A stretch of 64,000 nt of DNA from a bacterium SCSIO 12643 (lineage in GTDB: Bacteria > Bacteroidota > Bacteroidia > Flavobacteriales_G > Salibacteraceae): positions 806,001 to 870,000 of the forward strand of contig CP073750.1 of assembly GCA_024398135.1 (NCBI GenBank), in the 5' to 3' direction. This document shows positions 41,526 through 50,921 of this stretch, one piece after another; within the stretch, counting starts at the first letter, position 1; each line of letters starts with the position of its first letter. The notes under the pieces are model-generated. The model saw only the letters and a list, made by a program, of their open reading frames with translations. It was not told the origin of the DNA and ran no database searches. The translations under genes and the position numbers were made by a program.

Positions 41526-43250
41526 ATGACTAAAAAAATCCAAATTCTTCTAGTTTTATTTTCTTGTATAGCAACTTTAAAGGCACAAAATGCAGTGGAT
41601 TCTATCCCGCTTTTTTCAGCGCCTTTGAATATTCCCATGTATCTGGCAGGGAACTTTGGTGAAATCAGACCTGGTCATTTTCATGCAGGGATTGATATCA
41701 AAACCAATCAGGTTGAAGGTTTACCGGTTTTGGCTGCTGCAGACGGATATGTTTCTAGAGTTAAAATATCTCTTGGTGGATATGGGAATGCGATTTACAT
41801 CACACACCCCAATGGTTATACCACTGCATATGGTCATTTACAAAAGTTTAATGAGGAAATCAATCATTACGTTTTAGAAAAACAATACGCTCAGAAAAAA
41901 TTTACTGTCGAACTTTTCTTTACCGCAGATCAAATTCAGGTAAAACGTGGAGATACTATTGCGTTATCCGGAAACTCAGGAGGTTCAGGAGGTCCACATT
42001 TACATTTTGAGATCAGAAAAACCAAAGGTTCTATTCCTCAAAACCCATTGAAATTTGGATTTGACATTAAAGATAATATTGCTCCAATTATTAAAAATGT
42101 TGCATTATACCCATTGAACGATACCTCTATCATTAATGGGAAAAATGAAAAAGTTATTATTCCTCTAAGGAAATCAGGAAGTAAGTATGTTTTCCAGAAA
42201 AGTACTCCTCTTGCAGCCAGAGGGATTATTGGATTAGGTGTTGAAGCCATTGATAAACTGAATGGTTCCAACAACAGATGTGGTGTATACAATGTTTCTT
42301 TATTAGCCGATTCGCATTTGATTTATAGCCATCAAATGGATGAAATCAAATTCGAAAACACCCGATTTATTAATACACATGTTGACTTTTATGAAACCAA
42401 AAAGTATAAACGTAGAATTCAGAAGAATTTCCTAAACTCCTATAACAATCTTCGAATCTATAGAGGAGTTCAAAACAAAGGCATGTTATTTTTCTCCAGA
42501 TACGGACATGACATTCACTATGACATTACAGATGTCTATGGGAACCACTCGGAATTAAGTTTTGCGATTCAACTGGATACTGTAAATCCAATACCTGAAA
42601 TAACTACGGATACACTCCCCCTTATTCAGTACAATGAAGACTTTGATTATGAAACTGAGAACATCAAAGTGCATTTTAACAAAATGAGTTTTTACGAAAA
42701 CACACATTTTTCTTACAAAACTGGTGATACCGTAAAATATGCCGTAGCTCCAATTCACTTTATCCAAAATCTTTATACTCCAATTCATAAATACATGACC
42801 GTATCTATTAAAACCCCTTCGGTTTCTCAAGAAGAAGGAAATAAATACATTGGGGTATCGCTTACATCTAAAAACAGACTTCTTGCCCCGGAAGGAGGAT
42901 CTTATCAAAACGGCTGGGTTACTTTCAAAACCAGAAGTTTGGGACCATATACTGTGATGGTGGACACAATAGCGCCTACCATTAAACCGATTAACTTCAC
43001 CAAAAACTCTAAGACCATTTCTAATTTGGATCGACTTGTTTTAAGAACCGATGATAATTTGAGTGGTGTTTCTTCATACAATGCTTATATAGATGGAGAG
43101 TGGAAACTTCTTCATTTTGATCGTAAAACAGGATTAGTTTGGGTTGATTTAACACATCATATACCTGGTAGAGGAGCACATACTTTAAAAATCATGATTG
43201 GTGACGCTGTTAACAATTTTAAATCTTTTACTTTCGATTTTATTTGGTAA
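41526..43250 (+). CDS. M23 (LytM-type) peptidase, exported
   Basis: A 574-residue protein with a signal peptide (about 1-20, ending ATLKAQ). The LytM zinc peptidase domain lies at about 40-175. Its motifs are GHFHAGIDIKT (H and D ligands) near residues 56-66, a GYGNAIYITHPNGYTTAYGHL stretch, and GGPHLHFEIR (HxH ligand) near 157-166, so the metal site is complete. The C-terminal 400 residues are beta-rich with Ig-like units (PITFTKN, LDRLVLRTDDNLSGVSS) and no catalytic motifs. It probably cuts peptidoglycan cross-bridges in the periplasm, in growth or division. It heads a rightward run with two more envelope genes. Confidence 0.9.
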   Translation: MTKKIQILLVLFSCIATLKAQNAVDSIPLFSAPLNIPMYLAGNFGEIRPGHFHAGIDIKTNQVEGLPVLAAADGYVSRVKISLGGYGNAIYITHPNGYTTAYGHLQKFNEEINHYVLEKQYAQKKFTVELFFTADQIQVKRGDTIALSGNSGGSGGPHLHFEIRKTKGSIPQNPLKFGFDIKDNIAPIIKNVALYPLNDTSIINGKNEKVIIPLRKSGSKYVFQKSTPLAARGIIGLGVEAIDKLNGSNNRCGVYNVSLLADSHLIYSHQMDEIKFENTRFINTHVDFYETKKYKRRIQKNFLNSYNNLRIYRGVQNKGMLFFSRYGHDIHYDITDVYGNHSELSFAIQLDTVNPIPEITTDTLPLIQYNEDFDYETENIKVHFNKMSFYENTHFSYKTGDTVKYAVAPIHFIQNLYTPIHKYMTVSIKTPSVSQEEGNKYIGVSLTSKNRLLAPEGGSYQNGWVTFKTRSLGPYTVMVDTIAPTIKPINFTKNSKTISNLDRLVLRTDDNLSGVSSYNAYIDGEWKLLHFDRKTGLVWVDLTHHIPGRGAHTLKIMIGDAVNNFKSFTFDFIW

Positions 43251-43310
43251 TTTCACCACCTCTAAGGTTTCGGACAAAAAACTGCGCTGCACCTGGAACA
43301 AAAAACTATT

Positions 43311-43949
43311 ATGATCAGATATATACTTGTATTTTCATCGTTTTTAATGTGGGCCTCATTTGGGTTTTCGCAAAATGACTCTACTGCAAAAGAAATCATC
43401 CAATTCTCTGGAGTAATTCTGGATGGCGATAGCTTACAACCTGTTCCTTTTACAACTATTATCGTTCAGCAAACCAATAAAGGGACAACAGCTGATGCCA
43501 ACGGTATCTTCTCTTTTGTTGCCCAGGAAGGTGATTCTATCAGGTTCTCCAGTATTGGTTTTAAGGATGCATTTTTTGTTATTCCAGATACTCTTAAAAC
43601 AAAAAAGTATTCTTTGATTCAACTGATGTCTGCAGATACACTTTTACTTAGAACGCATATGGTATACCCATGGCCAAGTAAAGAACAGTTTAAAGAAGAA
43701 TTCTTAAATACCAGAATCCCTACGGATGATTTGGATCGTGCCAATGCCAATTTAGCTCAGGCTGAAATGCGTGAAAGAATGCAAAACATGCCGGGATCAG
43801 GTAGCGAAACATTTAAGTATGAAAATCAATATCGCGCTCAACAAACTTATTATGCAGGACAATATCCTTCCTGGAGTATTCTTAATCCAATTGCCTGGGC
43901 TCAGTTTATGAAAGCGTGGAATAATGGCGATTTCAAAAAGAAAAAATAA
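43311..43949 (+). CDS. Exported protein with carboxypeptidase-regulatory-like domain
   Basis: A 212-residue protein with a signal peptide (about 1-21, ending FGFSQ). A carboxypeptidase-regulatory-like beta-sandwich follows (about 30-115: FSGVILDGDSLQPVPFTTII, GTTADANGIFSFVAQEGDSI, FSSIGFKD). The C-terminal 90 residues are Gln/Asn/Tyr-rich and helical, ending NNGDFKKKK. This domain is also found at the N-terminus of TonB receptors such as the one downstream. Here it stands alone, without a plug or barrel. The gene is 60 bases after the M23 gene and about 60 bases before the TonB receptor. Confidence 0.82.
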   Translation: MIRYILVFSSFLMWASFGFSQNDSTAKEIIQFSGVILDGDSLQPVPFTTIIVQQTNKGTTADANGIFSFVAQEGDSIRFSSIGFKDAFFVIPDTLKTKKYSLIQLMSADTLLLRTHMVYPWPSKEQFKEEFLNTRIPTDDLDRANANLAQAEMRERMQNMPGSGSETFKYENQYRAQQTYYAGQYPSWSILNPIAWAQFMKAWNNGDFKKKK

Positions 43950-44012
43950 TTCTGATCGTCAACAATATTTATCCAGATCAAAAGTTTAACGGATAACTTT
44001 TATATCAGTTTC

Positions 44013-46544
44013 TTGGAAAGAAAAATACATTATCTATTTATAGTTTTATTTACACTGATCAACACCTTTAGCTTCGCTCAGGATTCTACTCGTGTAAATC
44101 AAACTCTAATTTCCGGACGTGTCATCACTGATCAGGGAAATCCGCTACCAGGAGCTTATATTTTTATTAACGATTTTCAACATGGAACAATCTCTGATAG
44201 TTCAGGTTACTACCAGAAAAGCGTAACCCCAAATAAAGAATTTAAATTAATCATCGTCTACATTGGCTATGATACGGCTTATGCTACTCAAAAGCTAAAA
44301 CCTGGAGAAAAAGTTACTTTAAACTTTCAGCTGAATTTTAATACGCGTAAAATGAAAGCCCATATCGTTAAGGGCAATCGAATGAAAGAAACAGGATTAA
44401 ATCCTATATCTACTGATGCGACTTTACAAATTGCTGGACCGAATGCCAATATTGAAAAAACTTTAATTTTTCAAGGACAAGGGGTTTCCAGTCGAAACGA
44501 ATTGAGTTCGCAATACAGTGTGCGTGGAGGTAACTTTGATGAGAACCTAATTTATGTGAATGGGGTGCAAATCTACCGGCCATTCCTGGTTCGATCCGGA
44601 CGTCAGGAGGGGTTGAGCTTTGTAAACCCAAGTTTGGTGGATAATGTAAATTTTTCTTCTGGGGGATTCGAGTCCCGTTATGGTGATAAAATGTCGAGTG
44701 TTCTGGATGTTACTTATAAAGAACCAGAAAAATTCAGTGGCTTCGTAGAAGGTAGTTTCTTAGGGGCTCAAATCGCTTTAGAACAAGCATCAGACGACAG
44801 AAAATTTACCCAAATTCATGGTTTTAGATATCGTACCAATCAATACTTACTGAAAGGATTAGATACTCAAGGTGCTTACCAACCCAATTTTATAGATTAT
44901 CAAGGATATTTCACTTACGATATCACTGATCGTGTAGAAATTGGATTTTTAGGATCCTTCTCTAGAAATAAATATTTGTTTGTACCGGAGACCCGAAAAA
45001 CAGAGTTCGGAACTTTTCAAGAGGCACTTCAACTAACTGTCTTTTATGATGGCCAAGAAATTGACCAATACCAAACGGCATTAGGTGCTTTTACAGTGAC
45101 CGCGCTTCCTACAGATAGCTTATTGTTAAAATTTTCTGCTTCCGTAAATAACAGTAATGAAACCGAAACTTTTGATATTGAAGGGGCATACAGATTAGAT
45201 GAGTTGGATAAAGATTTGGGCTCATCCAATTTCGGTCAGGTGGCTTTCAATAGAGGTATTGGTGGTTTTATCAATCATGCTAGAAACTATTACAAAGGGA
45301 CCATTGCATCTCTCACTCACGATGGCAAATTTTATGGTCATAAACATGAAATTTCGTGGGGCATCAGAGGAAGTATGGAATGGGTAGACGATCAATACCA
45401 GGAATGGGAATATTTGGATTCTTCGGGGTATTCTACACCACAAGTTCCTTCAGACCAAATCATACTTAATCAATCTTACGCCAGTAAAAACAACTTGAAC
45501 TGGTATAGATTAAATGGCTATGCGCAATGGGAAAGAACCTTTGAAATGGATTCAAACCTTATTCACATTAATGTTGGAGGTCGACTAAATTATTGGAGTT
45601 ATAATAATCAACTTGTTGGCGGGCCAAGAGTTTTAGCTTCTTATAAACCAAATTGGAAAAAGCACTATCGCTTTAAAGTGGCCTGGGGAATGTACCATCA
45701 ACCTCCTTCTTATAGAGAAATGAGAAATATTGAAGGTTTTATTAACCCTAATATTAAAGCACAAACATCAATCCATTACGTATTAGGAGCTGAACATGAA
45801 TTTGAAATGTGGGAACGTCCATTTAAGATTTCCGCAGAAATGTATTACAAAGACCTTAGAAACATTATTCCATATGAATTGAACAATGTTCGAATCCGCT
45901 ATTACGCTACCAATAACTCCAATGGATATGCTGCCGGAATTGACTTTAAAATCAACGGAGAATTTGTTAAGGGTGTAGAATCCTGGGCCAGTTTAAGCTT
46001 CATGAAAACAGAAGAAAATCTGACGGATGATTTCTACTATAAATATTACAATGCAAATGGGGAACAAGTTAACCCTGGAGACCCTTTTAATCCGGTTGCA
46101 AGAACTGAACGAATTGAACCTGGGTTCATTCCAAGACCTACAGACCAACGTATCAACTTCGCTATATTCTTCCAGGATTATTTACCGAACAATCCTACAT
46201 TCAAGACGAATATCACTATCTATCTGGCAACTGGTTTACCGTTTGGTCCTCCTTCATTTGAAAGATATAATGATGTATTCCGTATGCCTCCATACCGAAG
46301 AGTTGATTTAGGTTTTTCCAAGGAACTATTACAGAACAAACAACTTAAGCGTAACAAATTGGGTAACAGTAAAGGGTTTAAGTCTCTAAAAAGTATGTGG
46401 TTGGCTTTAGAAATCTTCAACCTACTCGGTGTTCAAAACACTATTTCTTATAGCTGGGTTCATGATATCAGTAACCGTTATTACGCAGTACCAAATTACC
46501 TTACACCACGCCAGGTCAACTTAAAACTACAATTCAAGTTTTAA
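44013..46544 (+). CDS. TonB-dependent receptor with N-terminal carboxypeptidase-regulatory-like domain
   Basis: An 843-residue outer-membrane receptor. The start is TTG at 44013, right at the signal peptide (MERKIHYLFIVLFTLINTF..., cleavage after FAQ). Domains: carboxypeptidase-regulatory-like (about 32-112, SGRVITDQGNPLPGAYIF), plug (about 118-230, with SSQYSVRGGNFDENLIYVNG), barrel (about 240-843), ending in Phe (LKLQFKF). The substrate is unknown, since there is no riboswitch or metabolic neighbour. No SusD partner gene follows, so it is not a classical polysaccharide-utilisation pair. Confidence 0.9.
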   Translation: MERKIHYLFIVLFTLINTFSFAQDSTRVNQTLISGRVITDQGNPLPGAYIFINDFQHGTISDSSGYYQKSVTPNKEFKLIIVYIGYDTAYATQKLKPGEKVTLNFQLNFNTRKMKAHIVKGNRMKETGLNPISTDATLQIAGPNANIEKTLIFQGQGVSSRNELSSQYSVRGGNFDENLIYVNGVQIYRPFLVRSGRQEGLSFVNPSLVDNVNFSSGGFESRYGDKMSSVLDVTYKEPEKFSGFVEGSFLGAQIALEQASDDRKFTQIHGFRYRTNQYLLKGLDTQGAYQPNFIDYQGYFTYDITDRVEIGFLGSFSRNKYLFVPETRKTEFGTFQEALQLTVFYDGQEIDQYQTALGAFTVTALPTDSLLLKFSASVNNSNETETFDIEGAYRLDELDKDLGSSNFGQVAFNRGIGGFINHARNYYKGTIASLTHDGKFYGHKHEISWGIRGSMEWVDDQYQEWEYLDSSGYSTPQVPSDQIILNQSYASKNNLNWYRLNGYAQWERTFEMDSNLIHINVGGRLNYWSYNNQLVGGPRVLASYKPNWKKHYRFKVAWGMYHQPPSYREMRNIEGFINPNIKAQTSIHYVLGAEHEFEMWERPFKISAEMYYKDLRNIIPYELNNVRIRYYATNNSNGYAAGIDFKINGEFVKGVESWASLSFMKTEENLTDDFYYKYYNANGEQVNPGDPFNPVARTERIEPGFIPRPTDQRINFAIFFQDYLPNNPTFKTNITIYLATGLPFGPPSFERYNDVFRMPPYRRVDLGFSKELLQNKQLKRNKLGNSKGFKSLKSMWLALEIFNLLGVQNTISYSWVHDISNRYYAVPNYLTPRQVNLKLQFKF

Positions 46545-46570
46545 TTAGTCTATTCTAAAAAACTCGATAC

Positions 46571-46602
46571 AAAAAAAGCAACGACATAAAGTCATTGCTT
46601 TT
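46571..46602. terminator. Bidirectional terminator between the TonB receptor gene and clpX
   Basis: AGCAACGAC / GTCATTGCT stem with a 5-base loop. Read leftward, its only mismatch becomes a G-U pair and seven U follow, so it best serves clpX. Confidence 0.8.
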
Positions 46603-46629
46603 AAAGTAATTTATGGAATAGTGCTTTTC

Positions 46630-47865
46630 TTAAGCTACTCTTAATTTACTCATTCCTGATTTTGCAAAATGCTCGGTGGCATATGCTAAATCAATCACCA
46701 GCTCATTTACCTGATCAGATGATGTGGGTACTTCGTACATCGCATCTAACATGATTGCTTCACAAATTGATCTTAATCCACGCGCACCCAATTTAAACTC
46801 ATCCGCTTTATCCACGATAAAATTCAATACTTCATCCGTAATGGTCAGCTTAATACCTTCCATTTCAAACAATTTCGTGTACTGCTTCACCAAACTATTC
46901 TTTGGCTCAGTCAGAATACTTATCAAAGCAGACTTGTCTAATGGGTTTAGATGCGTCAATACCGGGAATCGGCCAATAAGCTCTGGAATTAATCCAAACG
47001 ATCTCAAATCAGATGGAGCAATATATTGCAATAGATTATCCTCATCTATTTTCTCATCCTTCTTGGTCATATAACCAATCGGCTGCTTGTTGATTCTTCT
47101 ACTGATTTGCGTTTCGATACCATCGAATGCTCCGCCACAGATAAAAAGAATATTTTTCGTATTGATTTCAACCAGTTTTTGTTCAGGGTGCTTTCTTCCC
47201 CCATAAGGTGGAACACCAATCACAGTTCCTTCCAATAACTTTAAAAGTCCTTGCTGTACCCCTTCTCCGGAAACATCTCTGGTAATTGAAGCATTATCTC
47301 CTTTACGTGCAATCTTATCGATCTCATCAATAAAAATGATACCTCTTTCAGCCAATTGCGGATTGTAATCCGCAGCTTGTAAAAGTCTGGCTAAAATAGA
47401 CTCCACATCTTCTCCAACATACCCTGCCTCAGTTAGTACAGTTGCATCCGCAATAGCAAATGGCACATTTAAAATCTTTGCAATCGTTTTAGCCAAAAGC
47501 GTCTTTCCTGTACCTGTTCTTCCTACCATGATCACGTTTGATTTTTCAATCTCCACGTCATCTTCAGAAACCACCTGAGTCAATCTCTTAAAGTGATTGT
47601 ATACAGCAACAGCTAAAACCTTTTTTGCTTCGCTCTGACCAATCACATATTCATTTAACATTGCATTCAACTCCATTGGCTTCACCAATGTCAATGCTGA
47701 TTGTAATGTTTCTCTCAATTTGTGTTGTGCATCGTCCTCAACAATTTTCATGGCTTGTTCTACACAGCTGTCACAAATATGACCTGTAGTTCCACCAATC
47801 AACATCCCTACTTCTGTTTTACTCTTCCCACAAAACGAGCATTGCACCTGTTTTTCTTCTTTCAT
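46630..47865 (-). CDS. clpX: ATP-dependent Clp protease ATP-binding subunit ClpX
   Basis: ClpX unfolds tagged or damaged proteins and feeds them to ClpP. The 411-residue length is usual. The N-terminal zinc domain has CSFCGKS and [10 protein letters not shown] (four Cys, about 9-40). The AAA+ domain has Walker [18 protein letters not shown] (about 113-129), Walker [12 protein letters not shown], the pore loop in [10 protein letters not shown], and sensor 2 [10 protein letters not shown]. The ClpP-binding loop reads IGY instead of the usual IGF. It lies downstream of clpP with a strong terminator hairpin between them, so it is probably expressed at a different level from tig-clpP. Confidence 0.96.
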   Translation of the reverse strand: MKEEKQVQCSFCGKSKTEVGMLIGGTTGHICDSCVEQAMKIVEDDAQHKLRETLQSALTLVKPMELNAMLNEYVIGQSEAKKVLAVAVYNHFKRLTQVVSEDDVEIEKSNVIMVGRTGTGKTLLAKTIAKILNVPFAIADATVLTEAGYVGEDVESILARLLQAADYNPQLAERGIIFIDEIDKIARKGDNASITRDVSGEGVQQGLLKLLEGTVIGVPPYGGRKHPEQKLVEINTKNILFICGGAFDGIETQISRRINKQPIGYMTKKDEKIDEDNLLQYIAPSDLRSFGLIPELIGRFPVLTHLNPLDKSALISILTEPKNSLVKQYTKLFEMEGIKLTITDEVLNFIVDKADEFKLGARGLRSICEAIMLDAMYEVPTSSDQVNELVIDLAYATEHFAKSGMSKLRVA

Positions 47866-47884
47866 AGGTATTTGTTTTTATCCC

Positions 47885-47932
47885 AAAACAAAAAAGAGAT
47901 TAAGAAACAAAATTTTTCGTCTCCTAATCTCT
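47885..47932 (-). terminator. Rho-independent terminator or attenuator between clpP and clpX
   Basis: Leftward, AGAGATTAGGAGAC (47932-47919) pairs with GTTTCTTAATCTCT (47908-47895) over 14 pairs with G-U pairs, then a U-rich run. It lies 18 bases after the clpP stop and before clpX. Confidence 0.82.
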
Positions 47933-47950
47933 AAAATATTCAATCAATGA

Positions 47951-48613
47951 TTAGGCTTTTTTCAAAACCTCATCAATCATTCCGTAATCTTTAGCTTCTT
48001 GAGAAGTCATCCAATAATCTCTATCAGAATCTTCCCATACTTTATCATAGCTCTGACCTGAATGATCAGCAATAATGGTATAAAGTTCCTTCTTCAATTT
48101 CGCAATCTCTCTTGCAGTGATTTCGATATCAGAAGCCTGCCCTTGCGCACCACCCATTGGTTGGTGAATCATTACTCTGGAATGTTTTAACGCAGACCTT
48201 TTTCCTTTTGCACCTGCAGTTAATAATACCGCAGCCATTGACGCAGCCATTCCAGTACAAATTGTTGAAACCTCAGGTTGGATATATTGCATCGTATCAT
48301 AGATACCTAATCCAGCATAAACAGATCCACCAGGACTATTGATATAAATATAAATATCTCTGTTGGCATCCGCACTTTGAAGAAACAACAATTGCGCTTG
48401 AATAATATTCGCTACGTAATCATCCACTCCGGTACCCAGGAAAATAATTCTATCCATCATCAAACGTGAAAACACATCTAACGCCTGAACATTCATGGTA
48501 CGCTCCTCCAAAATGTAAGGAGTCATAGATGATTCTATATAATGCTCCATCGCAATAGAGCTAATCCCTTTATCAAGGGTGGCAAATTTTTTAAAGTCTT
48601 TGTAATCAGTCAT
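47951..48613 (-). CDS. clpP: ATP-dependent Clp protease proteolytic subunit ClpP
   Basis: ClpP is the serine protease core that works with ClpX. The 220-residue protein has the catalytic triad in place: Ser125 in GMAASMAAVL, His150 in RVMIHQPMGG and Asp199 in DRDYWMTSQEA. Handle-region and N-terminal motifs (IIFLGTGVDDYVANIIQAQLLFL; YINSPGGSVYAGL) are intact. The N-terminus is about 25 residues longer than the mature E. coli subunit, so a propeptide is likely. It is 2 bases from the tig stop on the same strand. Confidence 0.97.
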   Translation of the reverse strand: MTDYKDFKKFATLDKGISSIAMEHYIESSMTPYILEERTMNVQALDVFSRLMMDRIIFLGTGVDDYVANIIQAQLLFLQSADANRDIYIYINSPGGSVYAGLGIYDTMQYIQPEVSTICTGMAASMAAVLLTAGAKGKRSALKHSRVMIHQPMGGAQGQASDIEITAREIAKLKKELYTIIADHSGQSYDKVWEDSDRDYWMTSQEAKDYGMIDEVLKKA

Positions 48614-48615
48614 TT

Positions 48616-50013
48616 TTATCCGAATAAGTTAGTTAGGCTGCCCATCAAACCTTTTTTAGGGGCTTCACCGGTGGCTAATTTAACAAATTCATCATAAGAA
48701 ACCGACTTATCTTTAAGCTTTAAAGTTTTTTTATAAAAACCCATCATTTTTGCGAAATATAGATCTTCATAAATTTTGCGATACTCTTGCTCGTTTTTCA
48801 TCACGTTCATTGCCGTATCATTTAAAAGCTTTTCATCCGGATCAGCCATTCCATACTGTGCAAATTGAGTTTTTAAACTTTCTTTAGTAAAGTTCATCAA
48901 TTCTTCCTGATCGATCGCTAATTCATATTTTTTAGTGATTTCGCTTTCGATCAAGTTCCATTTCAAACCTTCCACATATCCTTCGTATGCAGTTTCAATA
49001 TCATCTGCATCACCATATTCTTCTGTTTGAGATAAGAACTCTTTTAAGAATGTATCTGGTAATTTATGGTCAAATTTCTTTCCGAAAGTTGCTTTAATGT
49101 CTTTATATAAAGCGATGTCTTCATAACGAACAAAAATACGCTCTAACTCTTCAGTGATTTTAGCGTGAAATTCTTCAACAGTTTTCACATTTCCTTTACC
49201 ATAAAGCTTATCGAATAGCTCTTCATTCAATTCAGCAGGCTCTACATGGAATACATCTTCTACAGCGAATGTAAATGCCTCAGAAATTTCATTTACCTGC
49301 GCCATACCAATGTTTAACATTTTAGCTAAATCCTCATCACCCTTGCTTACATCTCTTGGGTTTAAAGTTAAAGTTTCACCTTTTTTCAAACCTTGTAATG
49401 CTTTTTTCAATTTTGCGTTTTCTACAAACTCAATTGAAATGGTAGATTTATGAGAAACTCCACCGTCTTTAGTTTCTCCAGCTTCATTTAACTCAGTAAA
49501 TACACCATTTAACATATCCGTATCACCTGCAGTTTCTACTGAAGAAAATTTACCGTACTGTCTTCTCACATCGTCAGAATACTTTTCAATTAAAGTTTCA
49601 TCGATCTTAATCTTGTTTACGGTAAACTTATCTTTATCACTTACTTCAACTTTGATTTCAGGAGCTACACCAATTTTATAGCTAAACTCAATATCATTCA
49701 TGTTGTTTACATCTAACACAATTGAATCATCCGCAATTGGAAGTGGCTGACCTAAAACAGGAAGTTCGTTTTCTTTAATGTATTTATCGATTTCTGTACC
49801 TAAAATTCTATTAATTTCTTCACCAAGTACTGAATTTCCATACATTTTTTTAATCATTCCCATAGGAACATGACCTTTTCTAAAACCAGGCATATCCGCT
49901 TTCTTTCTGTAGCTTTTTAAAGTGCTTGTGATTTTATCCGCGTAATCTGCAGCTTCAATATTCACTTTTAAAACTCCACTTAAATCTTCACTAACTTCGT
50001 GTGATACTTTCAT
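48616..50013 (-). CDS. tig: Trigger factor (ribosome-associated chaperone)
   Basis: Trigger factor meets new chains at the exit tunnel. The 465-residue protein has the N-terminal ribosome-binding domain with the signature MPGFRKGHVPMGMIKKMYG (about 41-59, the GFRxGxxP motif), a divergent central part where the PPIase domain sits (about 155-250), and a helical C-terminal chaperone domain. The sequence diverges from E. coli in the PPIase region, as usual for Bacteroidota. It is the first gene of tig-clpP-clpX, the standard order, with a promoter about 130 bases upstream. Confidence 0.93.
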   Translation of the reverse strand: MKVSHEVSEDLSGVLKVNIEAADYADKITSTLKSYRKKADMPGFRKGHVPMGMIKKMYGNSVLGEEINRILGTEIDKYIKENELPVLGQPLPIADDSIVLDVNNMNDIEFSYKIGVAPEIKVEVSDKDKFTVNKIKIDETLIEKYSDDVRRQYGKFSSVETAGDTDMLNGVFTELNEAGETKDGGVSHKSTISIEFVENAKLKKALQGLKKGETLTLNPRDVSKGDEDLAKMLNIGMAQVNEISEAFTFAVEDVFHVEPAELNEELFDKLYGKGNVKTVEEFHAKITEELERIFVRYEDIALYKDIKATFGKKFDHKLPDTFLKEFLSQTEEYGDADDIETAYEGYVEGLKWNLIESEITKKYELAIDQEELMNFTKESLKTQFAQYGMADPDEKLLNDTAMNVMKNEQEYRKIYEDLYFAKMMGFYKKTLKLKDKSVSYDEFVKLATGEAPKKGLMGSLTNLFG

Positions 50014-50143
50014 CTTTATTAACTGTTTTTCTTTAATCTTAAATTCAAATAGTCGAATTTCAAATGAAAATTCAACTCTGTTTGAAACATCATTCCTAAT
50101 AACATTTGATTACTAGGCCTTTCCGTTCATTTTTTTGAGGCTG

Positions 50144-50151
50144 CAAAAGTA
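50144..50151 (-). promoter_or_regulatory. Bacteroidota -7 promoter element for tig-clpP
   Basis: Minus-strand TACTTTTG matches TAnnTTTG, 130 bases upstream of the tig ATG; the leader would be about 120 nt. Confidence 0.55.
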
Positions 50152-50207
50152 AGATTTTATCTTCTATTGACTTTTATATTATACAGGGAATTATTTCCAT
50201 TTTAAAA

Positions 50208-50921
50208 ATGGAGAACACAAATCAATCATTTCAAATGAATACTTTTGTTCGTAATATATATCACACAAGCAGCTATATCCTTATGGAAGATATTAGAAAA
50301 ATTCTTGACTATAAATTCCCTCAATTTTATGATTCTGATCTTAAAGATGAAATCAGCAAAGTTGGTTTCGTAAAAAACATCAAGGAAGGTGCCCACTTAA
50401 TGGATGTAGGCCAATACATTAAAAACATCCCTTTAATTGTTAGTGGCCGTCTCAAAATCTTTAGAGAAGATGAGGAAGGAAATGAATTATTTCTTTATTA
50501 CCTCCACCATGGTGAAGCTTGTGCGATTTCGATGGTCTGCACTATCAATGATAAAATCAGCCAGGTTAGAGCAGTAGCAATGGAAGATACACAAGTCATT
50601 TCCATTCCAATTGAATATATGGATCGTTTTATGACTACTTATCGCTCGTGGTACCAATTTGTTGTCCGCACTTACGGAATGCGTCTAAATGAGATGCTCC
50701 ACACTATCGATAGTATCGCATTTCTCAAGATGGATGAACGTCTTTTAAGTTATCTGGAAAAAATGGCTGAAGTGAGCGGTTCAAACTCTATTAACGTAAC
50801 TCACCAAAATATTGCCACTGAGTTAAATACTTCCAGAGAAGTAATCTCCAGATTACTCAAACAAATGGAACGTAAAGGTCTCGTAAAACTATCTCGAAAT
50901 CATATTCAATTACTACCTTAA
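50208..50921 (+). CDS. Crp/Fnr-family transcriptional regulator
   Basis: A 237-residue protein. The cyclic-nucleotide-binding-like beta roll (about 55-150: LMDVGQYIKNIPLIVSGRLKIF, FLYYLHHGEACAISMVC) is followed by the long dimer helix and a C-terminal winged helix (about 165-230) with the recognition element NIATELNTSREVISRLLKQME. No FNR-type cysteine cluster is visible at the N-terminus, and the cAMP-binding residues are not evidently kept, so the effector is unknown. The first 25 residues are not typical, and a start at Met26 (position 50283) is possible. It diverges from tig and abuts the convergent M28 peptidase gene with no gap. Confidence 0.88.
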   Translation: MENTNQSFQMNTFVRNIYHTSSYILMEDIRKILDYKFPQFYDSDLKDEISKVGFVKNIKEGAHLMDVGQYIKNIPLIVSGRLKIFREDEEGNELFLYYLHHGEACAISMVCTINDKISQVRAVAMEDTQVISIPIEYMDRFMTTYRSWYQFVVRTYGMRLNEMLHTIDSIAFLKMDERLLSYLEKMAEVSGSNSINVTHQNIATELNTSREVISRLLKQMERKGLVKLSRNHIQLLP

